In this document: positions 7,610 to 16,695 of the stretch, piece by piece
Position numbering within the stretch: position 1 is the stretch's first letter
Layout: each line of letters opens with the position of its first letter
Assembly: GCA_016713005.1 (NCBI GenBank)
Contig: JADJPY010000008.1
Coordinates: 38,908 to 102,907 of the forward strand
From: Ramlibacter sp.
GTDB taxonomy: Bacteria > Pseudomonadota > Gammaproteobacteria > Burkholderiales > Burkholderiaceae_C
DNA: 64,000 nt
Direction: 5' to 3'
Notes under the pieces: model-generated
What the model saw: the letters and a program-made list of their open reading frames with translations, nothing else
The model's database searches: none
What the model was told of the DNA's origin: nothing
Translations under genes and position numbers: made by a program

Positions 7610-8759
7610 ACGCGCAACCGGTTGCTATCAAACTTGTAGCAAAGGAAGTCCAGAAGACGGGGGTCAGGCCGTAATTTGAGCTCAGGACTCCGCCCCCGAT
7701 CGACCCCAGCACGCCGGTGCAGCCATAGCCGATGACGGTGTACAGCGCCTGGCCGCGGCCACGCAGCCGTGCCGGGAAATGGTGCGACAGCATGGCGATG
7801 CACACCGTGTGGTGGGCGGCAAAAGTCAAGGCGTGCAGGGATTGCGCGACAAACAGGGCGAGCAGCCAGCCGCCCCCCGCCGCAGTGAGCCCCATGCGCA
7901 GCACGGTGCACGCGGCACACACGACCAGCCAGGCGCTCAGGCTCAGCCGCGGCAACCACCGGCTCTGGGTGAAGAACCAGCCGATCTCCACCACCACAGA
8001 TACCGCCCACAGCACGCCGATCATGGTCTTGCTGTAGCCCAGCGAGTCCAGGTACAGGGAGAAGAACGCGTAGATGCCGATGTGCGACAACACGTGGAAA
8101 AACACCGCCGCAAAGAACCACTGCACCGCGCGCTGCCGCAGCACCGGCATCACCGGCACCGAGGATCCAGCCGTGGAGACAGGATCGCGGCGGTTCGGCA
8201 GCCACCATGTGCTGGCCGCCACCGCCACCAGCGTGAGCGCCGTCCAGGCAGGGAAATGCGACATGCCGAAGCGCTCGAACCATGCGCCCGCGGCAAACAC
8301 CGTCAGCAGGAAGCCCAGCGATCCCCACAGACGCACCCGGCCATACCGGCGCGCATCAAACACGCCGCCCTGGCTGACGAGGTGCGCCATGGCGGCCTCG
8401 CTCATGGGCATCATGGCGCTGGTGTGGGTGAACATCACCACCAGCACCAGGGCCAGCCAGGCCACGCCCCAGTCCAGCCCAAGCCCCAGCGAGGACAGCA
8501 ATGCAGCCGTGGCGCCATAGCGCAGCAGGCGCACACGCTCACCGCTGCGGTCGCTCAACGCACCCCATGCGTAGGGCGCAAACAGCCTTGTGGCGGCCTG
8601 CACCGCCGTCAGCAGGCTGATGGTGAACAGGCCCAGGCCCAGTTCTTTCAGCCAGAGCGGGAGGTACGGATTGAAAAAGCCGATATGTGCAAAGTAGCTC
8701 GCTGACAGGGCGGCAAACGGGGCCAGGGCGGCCTTGCGCGTGGCGCCCATGGGCTGCAA
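7551..8759 (-). CDS. MFS transporter, 3-phenylpropionate transporter-like (HcaT/PPP family)
   Basis: A 402-residue major facilitator with twelve predicted membrane segments. The early segment NPYLPLWLKELGL and the loop GALSDRSGERVRLLRYG are typical of the HcaT/YcaD-like MFS_1-like group. It lies 9 bases downstream of chorismate synthase on the same strand. Bases 7624-7684 within its 3' end are a copy of the family-1 repeat, so about 20 residues of the last helix region (from GLTPVFWTSFATSLIATG) come from repeat sequence. Its tail overlaps the DMT transporter gene. The substrate is unknown; a phenylpropanoid acid is a family-based guess. Confidence 0.82.
   Translation of the reverse strand: MQPMGATRKAALAPFAALSASYFAHIGFFNPYLPLWLKELGLGLFTISLLTAVQAATRLFAPYAWGALSDRSGERVRLLRYGATAALLSSLGLGLDWGVAWLALVLVVMFTHTSAMMPMSEAAMAHLVSQGGVFDARRYGRVRLWGSLGFLLTVFAAGAWFERFGMSHFPAWTALTLVAVAASTWWLPNRRDPVSTAGSSVPVMPVLRQRAVQWFFAAVFFHVLSHIGIYAFFSLYLDSLGYSKTMIGVLWAVSVVVEIGWFFTQSRWLPRLSLSAWLVVCAACTVLRMGLTAAGGGWLLALFVAQSLHALTFAAHHTVCIAMLSHHFPARLRGRGQALYTVIGYGCTGVLGSIGGGVLSSNYGLTPVFWTSFATSLIATGCAFRVWRHRNQTAPATAVRPG
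7624..7684 (+). repeat. Family-1 palindromic repeat, copy 1 (inside MFS gene)
   Basis: Begins with the hairpin GCTATCAAACTTGTAGC and continues with the GGGGG-rich second half and an ATTTGAG-like end seen in the other copies. It is read in frame, antisense to the repeat, by the MFS gene near its C-terminus. Confidence 0.75.
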
Positions 8760-8768
8760 CCGCCTGGC

Positions 8769-9866
8769 CTAGAGGAACGACGACGCGATGGGTGCCAGCG
8801 GCGACTGCACATCGCCGTTTTGCGCGCGCTGGCGCAGCGCGTGCTCCATCACCACCAGGGCCAGCATCGCTTCGGCGATGGGGGTGGCGCGGATGCCCAC
8901 ACAGGGGTCGTGCCGACCCTTGGTGACAACCTCGGTGGGTTCGCCCCTGATGTTGATCGTCTCGCGCGGGCTGATGATGGAGCTGGTGGGCTTGATGGCG
9001 ATGGCCACGTCCAGGTCCTGCCCGGTGCTGATGCCGCCCAGCACGCCGCCGGCGTTGTTGGACTTGAATCCCTGGGGCGACAGCGAATCGCCGTGGGTGG
9101 TGCCGCGTTGCGTGACGCTGGCAAAGCCCGCGCCAATCTCCACGCCCTTGACGGCGTTGATGCCCATCATGGCGTATGCAATGTCCGCATCGAGCTTGTC
9201 AAACAGCGGCTCGCCAAGCCCCACGGGCACCTTGCTGGCCACGACCCGAACCCGCGCCCCACACGAATCGCCCGCCTTGCGCAGGCTGTCCATGTAGGCC
9301 TCCAGCTGGCTCACATCGGCCACAGGTGCGAAGAACGGGTTGCGGGGCACATGCTCCCAACCCTCGAACGGGATGGCGACTTCGCCAATCTGCGTCATGC
9401 AACCCCGGAAAGTGGTGCCGTAGCGGTCACGCAGCCATTTTTTGGCCACGGCACCGGCCGCCACCATGGGCGCCGTCAGTCGCGCCGAAGACCGCCCGCC
9501 GCCGCGCGGGTCACGCAGGCCGTACTTCTGGATGTAGGTGTAATCGGCATGCCCGGGGCGGAAGGTCTGGGCGATTTCGCTGTAGTCCTTGCTGCGCTGG
9601 TCGGTGTTGCGGATGAGCAGGCAGATCGGCGTGCCGGTGGTATGCCCCTCGTAAACGCCCGAAAGGATTTCGACCTTGTCCTCTTCCTGGCGCTGGGTGA
9701 CATGGCGACTCGTGCCAGGGCGGCGGCGGTCCAGGTCGCCCTGGATGTCGGCCTCCGAAAGCGCCATGCCGGGCGGACAACCGTCGATCACGCAGCCGAT
9801 GGCAGGGCCGTGGGATTCACCAAAGTTGGTGACAGCGAATAGGGAGCCAAAGGTGTTGCCGCTCAT
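8769..9866 (-). CDS. aroC: Chorismate synthase
   Basis: A 365-residue protein matching full-length AroC. Signatures are GESHGPAIGCVIDGCPPG near the N-terminus, the RRRPGTSRHVTQR segment, GGRSSARLTAPMVAAGAVAKK and the C-terminal VTKGRHDPCVGIRATPIAEAM. It converts 5-enolpyruvylshikimate-3-phosphate to chorismate using reduced FMN, the last common step of aromatic amino acid synthesis. The ATG at 9866 is the only sensible start. An MFS transporter gene follows closely on the same strand. It is not part of the catabolic shikimate cluster 2 kb away. Confidence 0.97.
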   Translation of the reverse strand: MSGNTFGSLFAVTNFGESHGPAIGCVIDGCPPGMALSEADIQGDLDRRRPGTSRHVTQRQEEDKVEILSGVYEGHTTGTPICLLIRNTDQRSKDYSEIAQTFRPGHADYTYIQKYGLRDPRGGGRSSARLTAPMVAAGAVAKKWLRDRYGTTFRGCMTQIGEVAIPFEGWEHVPRNPFFAPVADVSQLEAYMDSLRKAGDSCGARVRVVASKVPVGLGEPLFDKLDADIAYAMMGINAVKGVEIGAGFASVTQRGTTHGDSLSPQGFKSNNAGGVLGGISTGQDLDVAIAIKPTSSIISPRETINIRGEPTEVVTKGRHDPCVGIRATPIAEAMLALVVMEHALRQRAQNGDVQSPLAPIASSFL

Positions 9867-9970
9867 GGGGCGCGATTATCCCAGACCGGTCCGAAGCGGT
9901 GCATGGAGACGGGAACACTTCATGCTTGACGCAACCCTGCAGCCATCACCCGAGGCTGAAGGAGAAACCC

Positions 9971-10390
9971 ATGCTGGACCGCACGCAAACGAAGTTCTCT
10001 CACGTCAAGCCCGCTGATACGGCATACGTTGCCGGTGGCCTGCGCGACTTCTTTCTCTACCGTGACCTTGGCGTGGCCGAAGCCACCAACAGCAAGGTCA
10101 TCGCGCGCCTTGTCAAGGCCAACATGGCACCGGAAACGGGCACCGGCTGGCACCGCCACGAGGCAGAGTTCCAGATCGTGATCATGGTCAAGGGCTGGGC
10201 GAAGTTCATGTACGAGGACAAGGAGACCCTGGTGGAAGCCGGTGATGTGGTGCACCAGCGCCCCGGCATCCGCCACTACCTGTTCGACTATTCGCCTGAC
10301 ATGGAGTACCTGGAGATCGTCTCGCCGGCCGATTTCAGGACAGTGGATGTCGAGCCGGTCTGCGACATACCGGCGCCGACTCCCTGGTAA
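9971..10390 (+). CDS. Cupin-domain protein
   Basis: A 139-residue single-domain cupin. The start ATG at 9971 is preceded by a good ribosome site (AAGGAGAAACCC), which decides against an in-frame start further upstream. The first cupin motif is around GTGWHRHEAEFQIVIMVKGW (His-x-His and Glu metal ligands) and the second around VVHQRPGIRHYL. Such proteins are small metal-binding beta barrels in oxygenases, isomerases or sensors; nothing here fixes the reaction. It stands alone between aroC and a glutathione transferase. Confidence 0.82.
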   Translation: MLDRTQTKFSHVKPADTAYVAGGLRDFFLYRDLGVAEATNSKVIARLVKANMAPETGTGWHRHEAEFQIVIMVKGWAKFMYEDKETLVEAGDVVHQRPGIRHYLFDYSPDMEYLEIVSPADFRTVDVEPVCDIPAPTPW

Positions 10391-10393
10391 CCG

Positions 10394-11050
10394 TCAGAAC
10401 TCAGCGTCAAGCTCGTCGATCTCGGCAGGCTCCTTCTTCGCGGCGGCCACCCATTCCTTCATGGCGGGGAGTTCCATGATCCGCTTGCAATAGGCCACGC
10501 TTACCTTGTCCAGGGGCACGTCGTAGGTCAGGAAACGTGTCACCACAGGGGCATACATGGCGTCGGCCATGGTGGGCACCTTGCCAAACAGGTATGGGCC
10601 CCCATAGGACGCCAGGCATTCCTTCCAGATGGCCAGGACGCGGTCGATGTCGCCCTGTGCGCGCGACCAGACCTTGAAGTTGGGGAAATGTGCGCGCAGG
10701 TTCATCGGCAGCGCGCCGCGCAAGGACGAAAAACCCGAATGCATCTCGCCGCAAATGGCGCGGCAGTGCGCCCGCGCCCTGGCATCGGCGGGCAGCAGCC
10801 CCGCCTTGGGCTTGACCTCATTGAGGTACTCGCCGATCGCCAGCGTGTCCCAGACCTTGATGCCGTTGTGCTGCAGCGAAGGCACCAACATGGACGGCGC
10901 CAGAAGGAGCATCTCCGCTTTCATGGCCGGGTCATCCGGCGGAATCACCTTTTCGGTGAATTCCAGGCCTGCGAATCTGGCCATCAGCCAGCCGCGCAAG
11001 GCCCAGGCACCATAGTTCTTGCTGCTGATCGTCAGGACGGCTTTGGCCAT
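10394..11050 (-). CDS. Glutathione S-transferase family protein
   Basis: A 218-residue GST. The N-terminal thioredoxin-like domain (residues 1-80) includes SSKNYGAWALRGWLMARFAG, where Ser or Tyr would activate glutathione, and the cis-Pro motif MLVPSLQHNG followed by VWDTLAIGEYL. The all-helical C-terminal domain follows, with the capping-box type segment PTMADAMYAPVVTRF. It converges with the cupin gene and diverges from the PHB depolymerase gene. The substrate is unknown. Confidence 0.9.
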   Translation of the reverse strand: MAKAVLTISSKNYGAWALRGWLMARFAGLEFTEKVIPPDDPAMKAEMLLLAPSMLVPSLQHNGIKVWDTLAIGEYLNEVKPKAGLLPADARARAHCRAICGEMHSGFSSLRGALPMNLRAHFPNFKVWSRAQGDIDRVLAIWKECLASYGGPYLFGKVPTMADAMYAPVVTRFLTYDVPLDKVSVAYCKRIMELPAMKEWVAAAKKEPAEIDELDAEF

Positions 11051-11079
11051 GGAGGTCTCCGGTGTTGCCCCGGTTTCGA

Positions 11080-11150
11080 GCAAGTTGCGGGCCAGAGCGG
11101 TGCATCAATGGCCAGGGCACCAATACAGGCGCCGCTGGCCCGCAACTTGC
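11080..11150. repeat. Perfect 16-bp inverted repeat between GST and phaZ genes
   Basis: The arms 11080-11095 (GCAAGTTGCGGGCCAG) and 11135-11150 are exact reverse complements separated by 39 bases. They lie in the divergent promoter gap upstream of both genes. A long-armed structure here could be a regulatory hairpin in the phaZ leader or a relic of a small mobile element; function unknown. Confidence 0.7.
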
Positions 11151-11196
11151 CTGTGGTCAAGTCTCCGGGCCACAAGCCCGCCCCACAGGGAAGCCC

Positions 11197-12411
11197 ATGC
11201 TGTATCAGGCCTATCAAACCCAGTCCGACCTGATTTCGCCGTTGCGTTTGCTGGCCCAGCACTCCAGCGCACTGATGTGGCTGCGCCAGACCGAGGGCAG
11301 CGTCCTGCGCAAGTTCTCCGCCGCCGCCGAGGTGTTCTCCCGCATGCGCCTGACGCATTCGCGCCCGGCCTACGGCATAGATTCCGTCCAGGTGGGTGGC
11401 GACACCTGGGCCATCACGGAAGAAAAGACCCTCGCCCTGCCCTTTGGCACGCTGCTGCATTTCCGCCGTGAGGGCGCGGGTACCGACCTGCCGCCGGTGC
11501 TGCTGGTGGCGCCGCTGTCGGGTCACTTCGCCACCTTGCTGCGCGAGACCGTGCGCACCCTGCTGCAGGACCACGATGTCTACATCACCGATTGGCACAA
11601 CGCGCGCGACGTGAGCCTGCGCCACGGCGGCTTCAGCCTGGACGACTACATCGACTACATGATGCGGTACATGGCCGCCATCGGCCCGGGCGTGAACGTG
11701 GTCGCCGTCTGCCAGCCTTGCGTGGCCGCGCTGGCCGCCACCGCCCTGATGGCCGAGGACGACCACCCTGCCACGCCACGCAGCCTGACGCTGATGGCAG
11801 GGCCCGTGGACTGCCGCGTCAACCCCACCGGCGTGAACACCCTGGCCACCAGCAAGCCGATCGAGTGGTTCGAACAGAACCTCATCAGCCATGTGCCGCT
11901 GCCGCACGCGGGCTACATGCGCCGGGTCTACCCCGGGTTCGTGCAGCTCAGCGCCTTCATGAGCATGAACCTGGAGCGCCACAAGCAGCAGTTCCGCAAC
12001 CTGTACCAGCACCTGGTGGAGGGCGAGGAAGAGCAGGCCAACCTGATCCGCGTGTTCTACGACGAGTACCTGGCCGTGAACGACCTGCCGGCCGAGTTCT
12101 ACCTGGAAACCGTGGAGAAAGTGTTCCAGACCTACGACCTGGCCGTGGGCAAGCTGGCGTACCGCGGCCGGCTGGTCAACCCTGGCGCCATCCGCCGCAC
12201 AGCACTGCTGACGGTGGAGGGCGAACGCGACGACATCTGCAGCGTCGGCCAGACGGTGGCCGCGCAGGACCTGTGCACCGGCATCCGGCCGTACCTGAAA
12301 ACCCACCATATCCAAGTGGGCGTGGGACACTACGGCGTGTTCAGCGGCCGCAAGTGGAACCAGCAGATCTACCCGCGCGTGCGGGAGGTGATCCACGCCA
12401 GCATGGGCTGA
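11197..12411 (+). CDS. phaZ: Intracellular polyhydroxyalkanoate depolymerase
   Basis: A 404-residue protein of the intracellular PHB depolymerase family (PhaZ type, alpha/beta-hydrolase fold). The segment VVAVCQPCVAALAAT near residue 170 carries the catalytic Cys that replaces Ser in this group. A C-terminal His segment (VGVGHYGVFSGRKW) and the Asp-containing VEGERDDI complete the likely triad. It hydrolyses stored polyhydroxybutyrate in the cytoplasm. The chosen start gives MLYQAYQTQSDLISPLR, the usual N-terminus; longer readings run into the inverted repeat upstream. It is monocistronic by layout. Confidence 0.9.
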   Translation: MLYQAYQTQSDLISPLRLLAQHSSALMWLRQTEGSVLRKFSAAAEVFSRMRLTHSRPAYGIDSVQVGGDTWAITEEKTLALPFGTLLHFRREGAGTDLPPVLLVAPLSGHFATLLRETVRTLLQDHDVYITDWHNARDVSLRHGGFSLDDYIDYMMRYMAAIGPGVNVVAVCQPCVAALAATALMAEDDHPATPRSLTLMAGPVDCRVNPTGVNTLATSKPIEWFEQNLISHVPLPHAGYMRRVYPGFVQLSAFMSMNLERHKQQFRNLYQHLVEGEEEQANLIRVFYDEYLAVNDLPAEFYLETVEKVFQTYDLAVGKLAYRGRLVNPGAIRRTALLTVEGERDDICSVGQTVAAQDLCTGIRPYLKTHHIQVGVGHYGVFSGRKWNQQIYPRVREVIHASMG

Positions 12412-12418
12412 CGACGTC

Positions 12419-12878
12419 TCAGGGCTTGGGCGCTTCTTCCTGCTCGGCAGGCCAGTCGCGGATGTAGGCCTTGAGCATCTTGTTCTCGAAATTCTGGCTG
12501 TCCACAACGGCCTTGGCCACGTCGTAGAAGCTGATCACGCCCATCAGCATGCGGGCGTCCATCACCGGCATGTAGCGCGCGTGGCGTTCCAGCATCATGC
12601 GGCGGACTTCGTCCAGGTCGGTTTCGCCCGTGCAGGTCAGCGGGTGGTCGTCCATGGCCTTGCGCACCTGCGTGGCCCCCACCACTCCCCCCGTTGCGCA
12701 CGATGGTCTGGATCACCTCGCGAAACGTCAGCATGCCCACCAGGTCGCCGTGGTCCATGACCACCAGCGAGCCGATGTCCTTTTCGGCCATGACATCCAC
12801 GGCCCGGGCCAGCGGTTCGTCGGGCGTCACGGTGTACAGGGTGTTGCCCTTGACGCGCAGGATGTCGCTGACTTTCAT
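12419..12878 (-). pseudogene. CBS-domain protein, frame broken at a G6 tract
   Basis: Starting at 12878 the first CBS motif is clear (MKVSDILRVKGNTLYTVTPD, then LVVMDHGDLVGMLTFREV). After IVRNGG the frame is lost. The second CBS motif (ATQVRKAMDDHPLTCTGETD, MPVMDARMLMGVISFYDV) continues in another frame to a stop at 12419. Removing one base from the six-C run at 12687-12692 (six G in the sense strand) restores a single product of about 152 residues, the usual length of a two-CBS adenosine-nucleotide sensor. Either one base is an error in this sequence or the gene is recently inactivated. It converges with phaZ. Confidence 0.85.
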
Positions 12879-13019
12879 GATGTTCTCCTCTGGGCCATGA
12901 CGCAGACCATGCGATCAATATAGCCCACAATAAGCCCATTCAACTGCGACGGCGCCCGCGGGTCAAGCCCCGGATTCCCCGGGGCGCTGCCGCACAAACC
13001 ACGACCTTGCGGAGACCCC

Positions 13020-14330
13020 ATGCCCGGCTATTCCGATCCCGGCTTCGACACGTTGGCACTGCACGCCGGCGCCGCGCCAGACCCTGCCACCGGCGCGCGC
13101 GCCACGCCCATCCACCTGACGACCTCGTTTGTGTTCGAGTCCAGTGACCACGCCGCGGCGTTGTTCAACCTGGAGCGTCCCGGCCACGTGTACAGCCGCA
13201 TCAGCAATCCCACCACCGCGGTGCTGGAGCAGCGCGTGGCTGCCCTTGAAGGCGGCATCGGCGCCATTGCCACCGCCAGTGGCCAGGCGGCGCTGCACCT
13301 GAGCGTGGCCACGTTGATGGGCTCTGGCTCGCACATTGTGGCCAGCACTGCGCTGTACGGCGGCAGCCAGAACCTGCTGCACTACACGATGCGCCGCTTC
13401 GGCATCGACACCACCTTCGTCAAGCCGGGTGACCTGGACGGCTGGCGCGCCGCCATCCGGCCCAACACCAAACTGCTGTTTGGCGAAACCGTGGGCAACC
13501 CCGGGCTGGACGTGCTGGACATTCCCGCCGTCGGCGCAATCGCACACGAGGCCGGCGTGCCGCTGCTGGTGGACGCCACCCTCACCTCCCCCTACCTGCA
13601 GCAGCCGCTGGCGCTGGGGGCTGACCTGGTCTATCACTCGGCCACCAAGTTCCTGAGCGGCCACGGCACGGTGATTGGCGGCATCGTGGTGGACGGCGGC
13701 AGCTTTGACTGGGACAGCCCCAGGGCCGCTGGCCGCTTTGCCGAACTGACCCAGCCCTACGACGGCTTCCACAACATGGTGTTCACCGAGGAGTCCACCG
13801 TCGGCGCCTTCCTGCTGCGCGCGCGCCGCGAGGGCCTGCGCGACTTTGGAGCCTGCATGAGCCCGCACACCGCCTGGCTGATCCTGCAGGGCATTGAAAC
13901 CCTGCCCCTGCGCATGCAGCGGCACATGGGCAACACGGAAAAGGTGGTGGAGTTCCTTGCCAGCCAGCCCTTTGTGGCGCGCGTGGGCCACCCCATGCTG
14001 GAGAGCCACCCCAGCCATGCCCTGGCGCAAAGGCTCTTGCCCAAGGGCGCGGGCAGCGTGTTCAGCTTTGACATCAAGGGCAACCGCGAGCAGGGCAAGA
14101 AGTTCATCGAGGCGCTCAAGGTCTTCAGCCACCTGGCCAATGTGGGCGATTGCCGCTCGCTGGTGATCCACCCGGCCAGCACCACGCACTTCCGCATGAC
14201 CGACGAAGCACTCGCTGGCGCCGGCATCAGCCAGGGCACGATCCGCCTGTCCATTGGCCTGGAAGACCCGGACGACCTGATTGACGACCTCAAGCGCGCC
14301 CTCAAGGCCGCGGAGAAAGCAGGAGCATGA
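13020..14330 (+). CDS. metY: O-acetylhomoserine aminocarboxypropyltransferase (sulfhydrylase)
   Basis: A 436-residue enzyme of the Cys/Met metabolism PLP family. N-terminal DTLALHAGAAPDPATGARATPIH, the aromatic stacking region GSGSHIVASTALYGGSQNL, and the PLP lysine motif YHSATKFLSGHGT near residue 212 are all present. The length favours O-acetylhomoserine sulfhydrylase over cystathionine gamma-synthase. It makes homocysteine from O-acetylhomoserine and sulfide. The stop overlaps the start of the alpha/beta hydrolase downstream by four bases. The leader contains a short GC-rich hairpin but I could not match a known riboswitch. Confidence 0.9.
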   Translation: MPGYSDPGFDTLALHAGAAPDPATGARATPIHLTTSFVFESSDHAAALFNLERPGHVYSRISNPTTAVLEQRVAALEGGIGAIATASGQAALHLSVATLMGSGSHIVASTALYGGSQNLLHYTMRRFGIDTTFVKPGDLDGWRAAIRPNTKLLFGETVGNPGLDVLDIPAVGAIAHEAGVPLLVDATLTSPYLQQPLALGADLVYHSATKFLSGHGTVIGGIVVDGGSFDWDSPRAAGRFAELTQPYDGFHNMVFTEESTVGAFLLRARREGLRDFGACMSPHTAWLILQGIETLPLRMQRHMGNTEKVVEFLASQPFVARVGHPMLESHPSHALAQRLLPKGAGSVFSFDIKGNREQGKKFIEALKVFSHLANVGDCRSLVIHPASTTHFRMTDEALAGAGISQGTIRLSIGLEDPDDLIDDLKRALKAAEKAGA

Positions 14331-15145
14331 TCCTCACCGTCAACAGCGCCAATACCTACTGCTACACCGGCGGCAAGCCTTTCGATGCCGCCAAGCCCAC
14401 CGTGGTTTTCATCCACGGCGTCGTCAACGACCACAGCGTGTGGATCCTGCAGAGCCGCTACATGGCCAACCACGGCTGGAACGTGCTGGCCGTGGACTTG
14501 CCCGGCCACTGCCGCAGCGATGGCGAGGCGCCCTCGTCGGTGGAGGAAGCGGCCGGATTCATCAAGGCGCTGCTGGACGCGGCCGGGGTGCACAAGGCGG
14601 CCCTGGTCGGCCACAGCTGGGGTTCGCTGATTGCGCTGGAAGCGGCCTCACAACTCAAGGAACGCGTGAGCCACCTGGTGCTCGTGGGCACCGCCTTCCC
14701 GATGAAGGTCTCGCAAATGCTGCTGGACGCTTCGCTCAACGAACCCGAGAAAGCCCTGCAGATGATCAATGTGTTCAGCCGCAGCACACTGGCGCCCCCG
14801 CCCTCGACGCTGGGCCCAGGCACCTGGATATACGGGGCCAGCCTTGCACTGGGCCGGCGCGTGCTGCGCAGCAACCCCAAGGTCAACGTGTTCCACCGCG
14901 GCTTCAAGGCCTGCGACAGCTACACGCACGGCGAGGACGCGATGGGGCAGGTCACCGCACCTGTGCTGTTTGTGCTGGGCGCACAGGACCAGATGACAAT
15001 GGCCAAGGCTGCGCAGCCCCTGATCACCAAGGCGCAGGCTGCGGGCAAGCGCTTCAAGGTTGTCAGCCTGCCTGTGGGCCATCACCAGATGACCGAGACA
15101 CCCGACGCGACGCTGTTCGCCATCCGAGACTTCCTGCAGGGCTGA
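14327..15145 (+). CDS. Alpha/beta hydrolase
   Basis: A 272-residue alpha/beta hydrolase. The oxyanion segment VVFIHGVVNDHSVW is near residue 25, the nucleophile elbow GHSWGS near 93 (Ser), the acid region APVLFVLGAQDQMT near 215 and the terminal His in VVSLPVGHHQMTE near 250. It shares a four-base overlap with metY and is therefore co-translated with it. A homoserine acetyltransferase is not indicated by length or motifs, so its role next to metY is open; esterase or lactonase activity is likely. Confidence 0.88.
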   Translation: MILTVNSANTYCYTGGKPFDAAKPTVVFIHGVVNDHSVWILQSRYMANHGWNVLAVDLPGHCRSDGEAPSSVEEAAGFIKALLDAAGVHKAALVGHSWGSLIALEAASQLKERVSHLVLVGTAFPMKVSQMLLDASLNEPEKALQMINVFSRSTLAPPPSTLGPGTWIYGASLALGRRVLRSNPKVNVFHRGFKACDSYTHGEDAMGQVTAPVLFVLGAQDQMTMAKAAQPLITKAQAAGKRFKVVSLPVGHHQMTETPDATLFAIRDFLQG

Positions 15146-15859
15146 TCAGGGCAGCGCCCGCAGGCGCTGCGTCTCCTTGCGCACCACCTCATAGCATTCG
15201 CAGGCGCGGGTTTCCAGGCCGGAGCGACTGAGCACCGCGATGTGCCCGCGCCGGCTGCTGATGTAGCCGGCGCGCTGCAGGTTCCCCACCGCACCCGTGA
15301 TTCCCTCGCGGCGGACCCCCAGCATGCCGGCCACCAGTTCCTGCGTCATCACCAGTTCCTGGCCGGGCAGCCTGTCCAGCGTCAACAGCAGCCAGCGGCA
15401 CAGCTGCTGCTCCACCGAATGGTGGCGGTTGCAGGCCGCCGTCTGGCACATGTGTGTGGCCAGCCCCTGCGTGTAGCGCAGCAGCACGCGCTGCGTCAGC
15501 GTGCAGCTGTCAAACGCCTGCTTGAGCGCCCTGCGATCCAGCCGGTAGGCGTGGCCCGCCGTGCGCACCATGGCCGAGCTGGGCGTGGTGTCGCCCCCCA
15601 TGAACAAGGCAATCCCCACCACGCCTTCGTTGCCGACACCCGCACTTTCTGCGGATGCGCCGGACTCGGTCACATAGTGCAGGGAGACGATGGCGGTGAC
15701 GGGAAAGCAGGCGTGCTGCATCTGCCGTCCAGGCTCATAAAGCATCTCGCCCAGGGGCAGCATCACCAGCTCCATCTGTTCGGCCAGACGCCCCAGCGCC
15801 AGTGGTGGCAGCGCGGCAAGCAGGCCGTTGTGCAACGGGCTGTGCATGGCCTGCATCAA
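15146..15859 (-). CDS. Crp/Fnr family transcriptional regulator
   Basis: A 237-residue regulator with a cyclic-nucleotide-binding-like beta roll (about residues 25-140) and a winged helix-turn-helix (about 165-215: MTQELVAGMLGVRREGITGAVGNLQRAGYI in two stretches). No cysteine cluster of the FNR type is seen. Its start overlaps the stop of the response regulator gene by four bases, making a signalling operon with that gene and the hybrid kinase. An alternative start four codons later is possible. Confidence 0.88.
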   Translation of the reverse strand: MMQAMHSPLHNGLLAALPPLALGRLAEQMELVMLPLGEMLYEPGRQMQHACFPVTAIVSLHYVTESGASAESAGVGNEGVVGIALFMGGDTTPSSAMVRTAGHAYRLDRRALKQAFDSCTLTQRVLLRYTQGLATHMCQTAACNRHHSVEQQLCRWLLLTLDRLPGQELVMTQELVAGMLGVRREGITGAVGNLQRAGYISSRRGHIAVLSRSGLETRACECYEVVRKETQRLRALP

Positions 15860-16695
15860 GTCCGTGCCATGACTTCCACGCCGATGCCCCGGTAGCCCAG
15901 GAATCGGCAGGCCTGGTTGAACATGGGCTCCCCGCTGACACGGTACTGCTGCTGCGATCCGTCTGGCCTGGTGCGGCTGAACAGGAAATCCAGGAAAGGC
16001 TGGCGTGCGGTGATCATCGCCTGCAGGGCCTCGCGCTGGGCGCGGTTCCAGCCCGCGCCTTCGACGACCACATCGCCAACGGGCACGGTGTTGTCGTCGA
16101 AGGCATTCACCTGCAGCCCCAGCATCTCCAGCACTGGCCCAGAGACCCGGGTAAAGGCGCCCGCCTCGTCCTGCTCCCAGTACCAGTCCGACGCCAGCTC
16201 GGTCAGGCTGCGGTAGCGTGCCTCGCTCTCGCGCAGCTCGGCGGTGCGCTCCTGCACGACCTGCTCCAGCCGCTTGTTGTAGTCGTCCAGCTTGCGGTAC
16301 AGCAGGCGCACTTCCAGCATGTTGCGGATGCGCGTCTTGACTTCCACCAGGTCAAACGGCTTGCTGATGAAGTCGCGCGCACCCGCCTGCAGCGCACGAA
16401 GCTTGTGGCCGGGCTGGGCCGTCAGCACGATGACGGGCATGTAGCGGTCGACCAGACTGGTCTTCAGGCCCTGCATCACCTGGAAGCCGTCCATCCCCGG
16501 CATCTGCAGGTCCAGCAGGATCAGTTCGTACGGATCCCTGCGGTGCAGCGCGCACACCTCCTGCGGGTTCATGGTGGAGCTCACCCGGGTGTAACCCGCC
16601 TCCTGCAACAGTTGGCTCAGCAGGGCGATGTTGGCCTCCTGGTCATCGACGACGAGGATGCGTGCCTGCAGGATGTCTTCTTCGGTTAGTGTCAT
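15856..16695 (-). CDS. Response regulator with PAS sensor domain
   Basis: A 279-residue protein. The receiver domain (residues 10-125) has the acidic pair VVDDQE, the phosphoacceptor Asp in LILLDLQMPGMDGF and the Lys of FISKPFD. A coiled-coil linker (LYRKLDDYNKRLEQVVQERTAEL, two heptad stretches) leads to a PAS domain (about 165-279). No output domain follows, so it may pass the signal by protein contact, for instance within the operon formed with the hybrid kinase (overlap of four bases) and the Crp-type regulator. Confidence 0.88.
   Translation of the reverse strand: MTLTEEDILQARILVVDDQEANIALLSQLLQEAGYTRVSSTMNPQEVCALHRRDPYELILLDLQMPGMDGFQVMQGLKTSLVDRYMPVIVLTAQPGHKLRALQAGARDFISKPFDLVEVKTRIRNMLEVRLLYRKLDDYNKRLEQVVQERTAELRESEARYRSLTELASDWYWEQDEAGAFTRVSGPVLEMLGLQVNAFDDNTVPVGDVVVEGAGWNRAQREALQAMITARQPFLDFLFSRTRPDGSQQQYRVSGEPMFNQACRFLGYRGIGVEVMART

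Noticed and set aside
12900..13019. Riboswitch (SAM or SAH type) in front of metY
   Set aside because: Only a short GC-rich hairpin is visible; no conserved riboswitch core could be matched.
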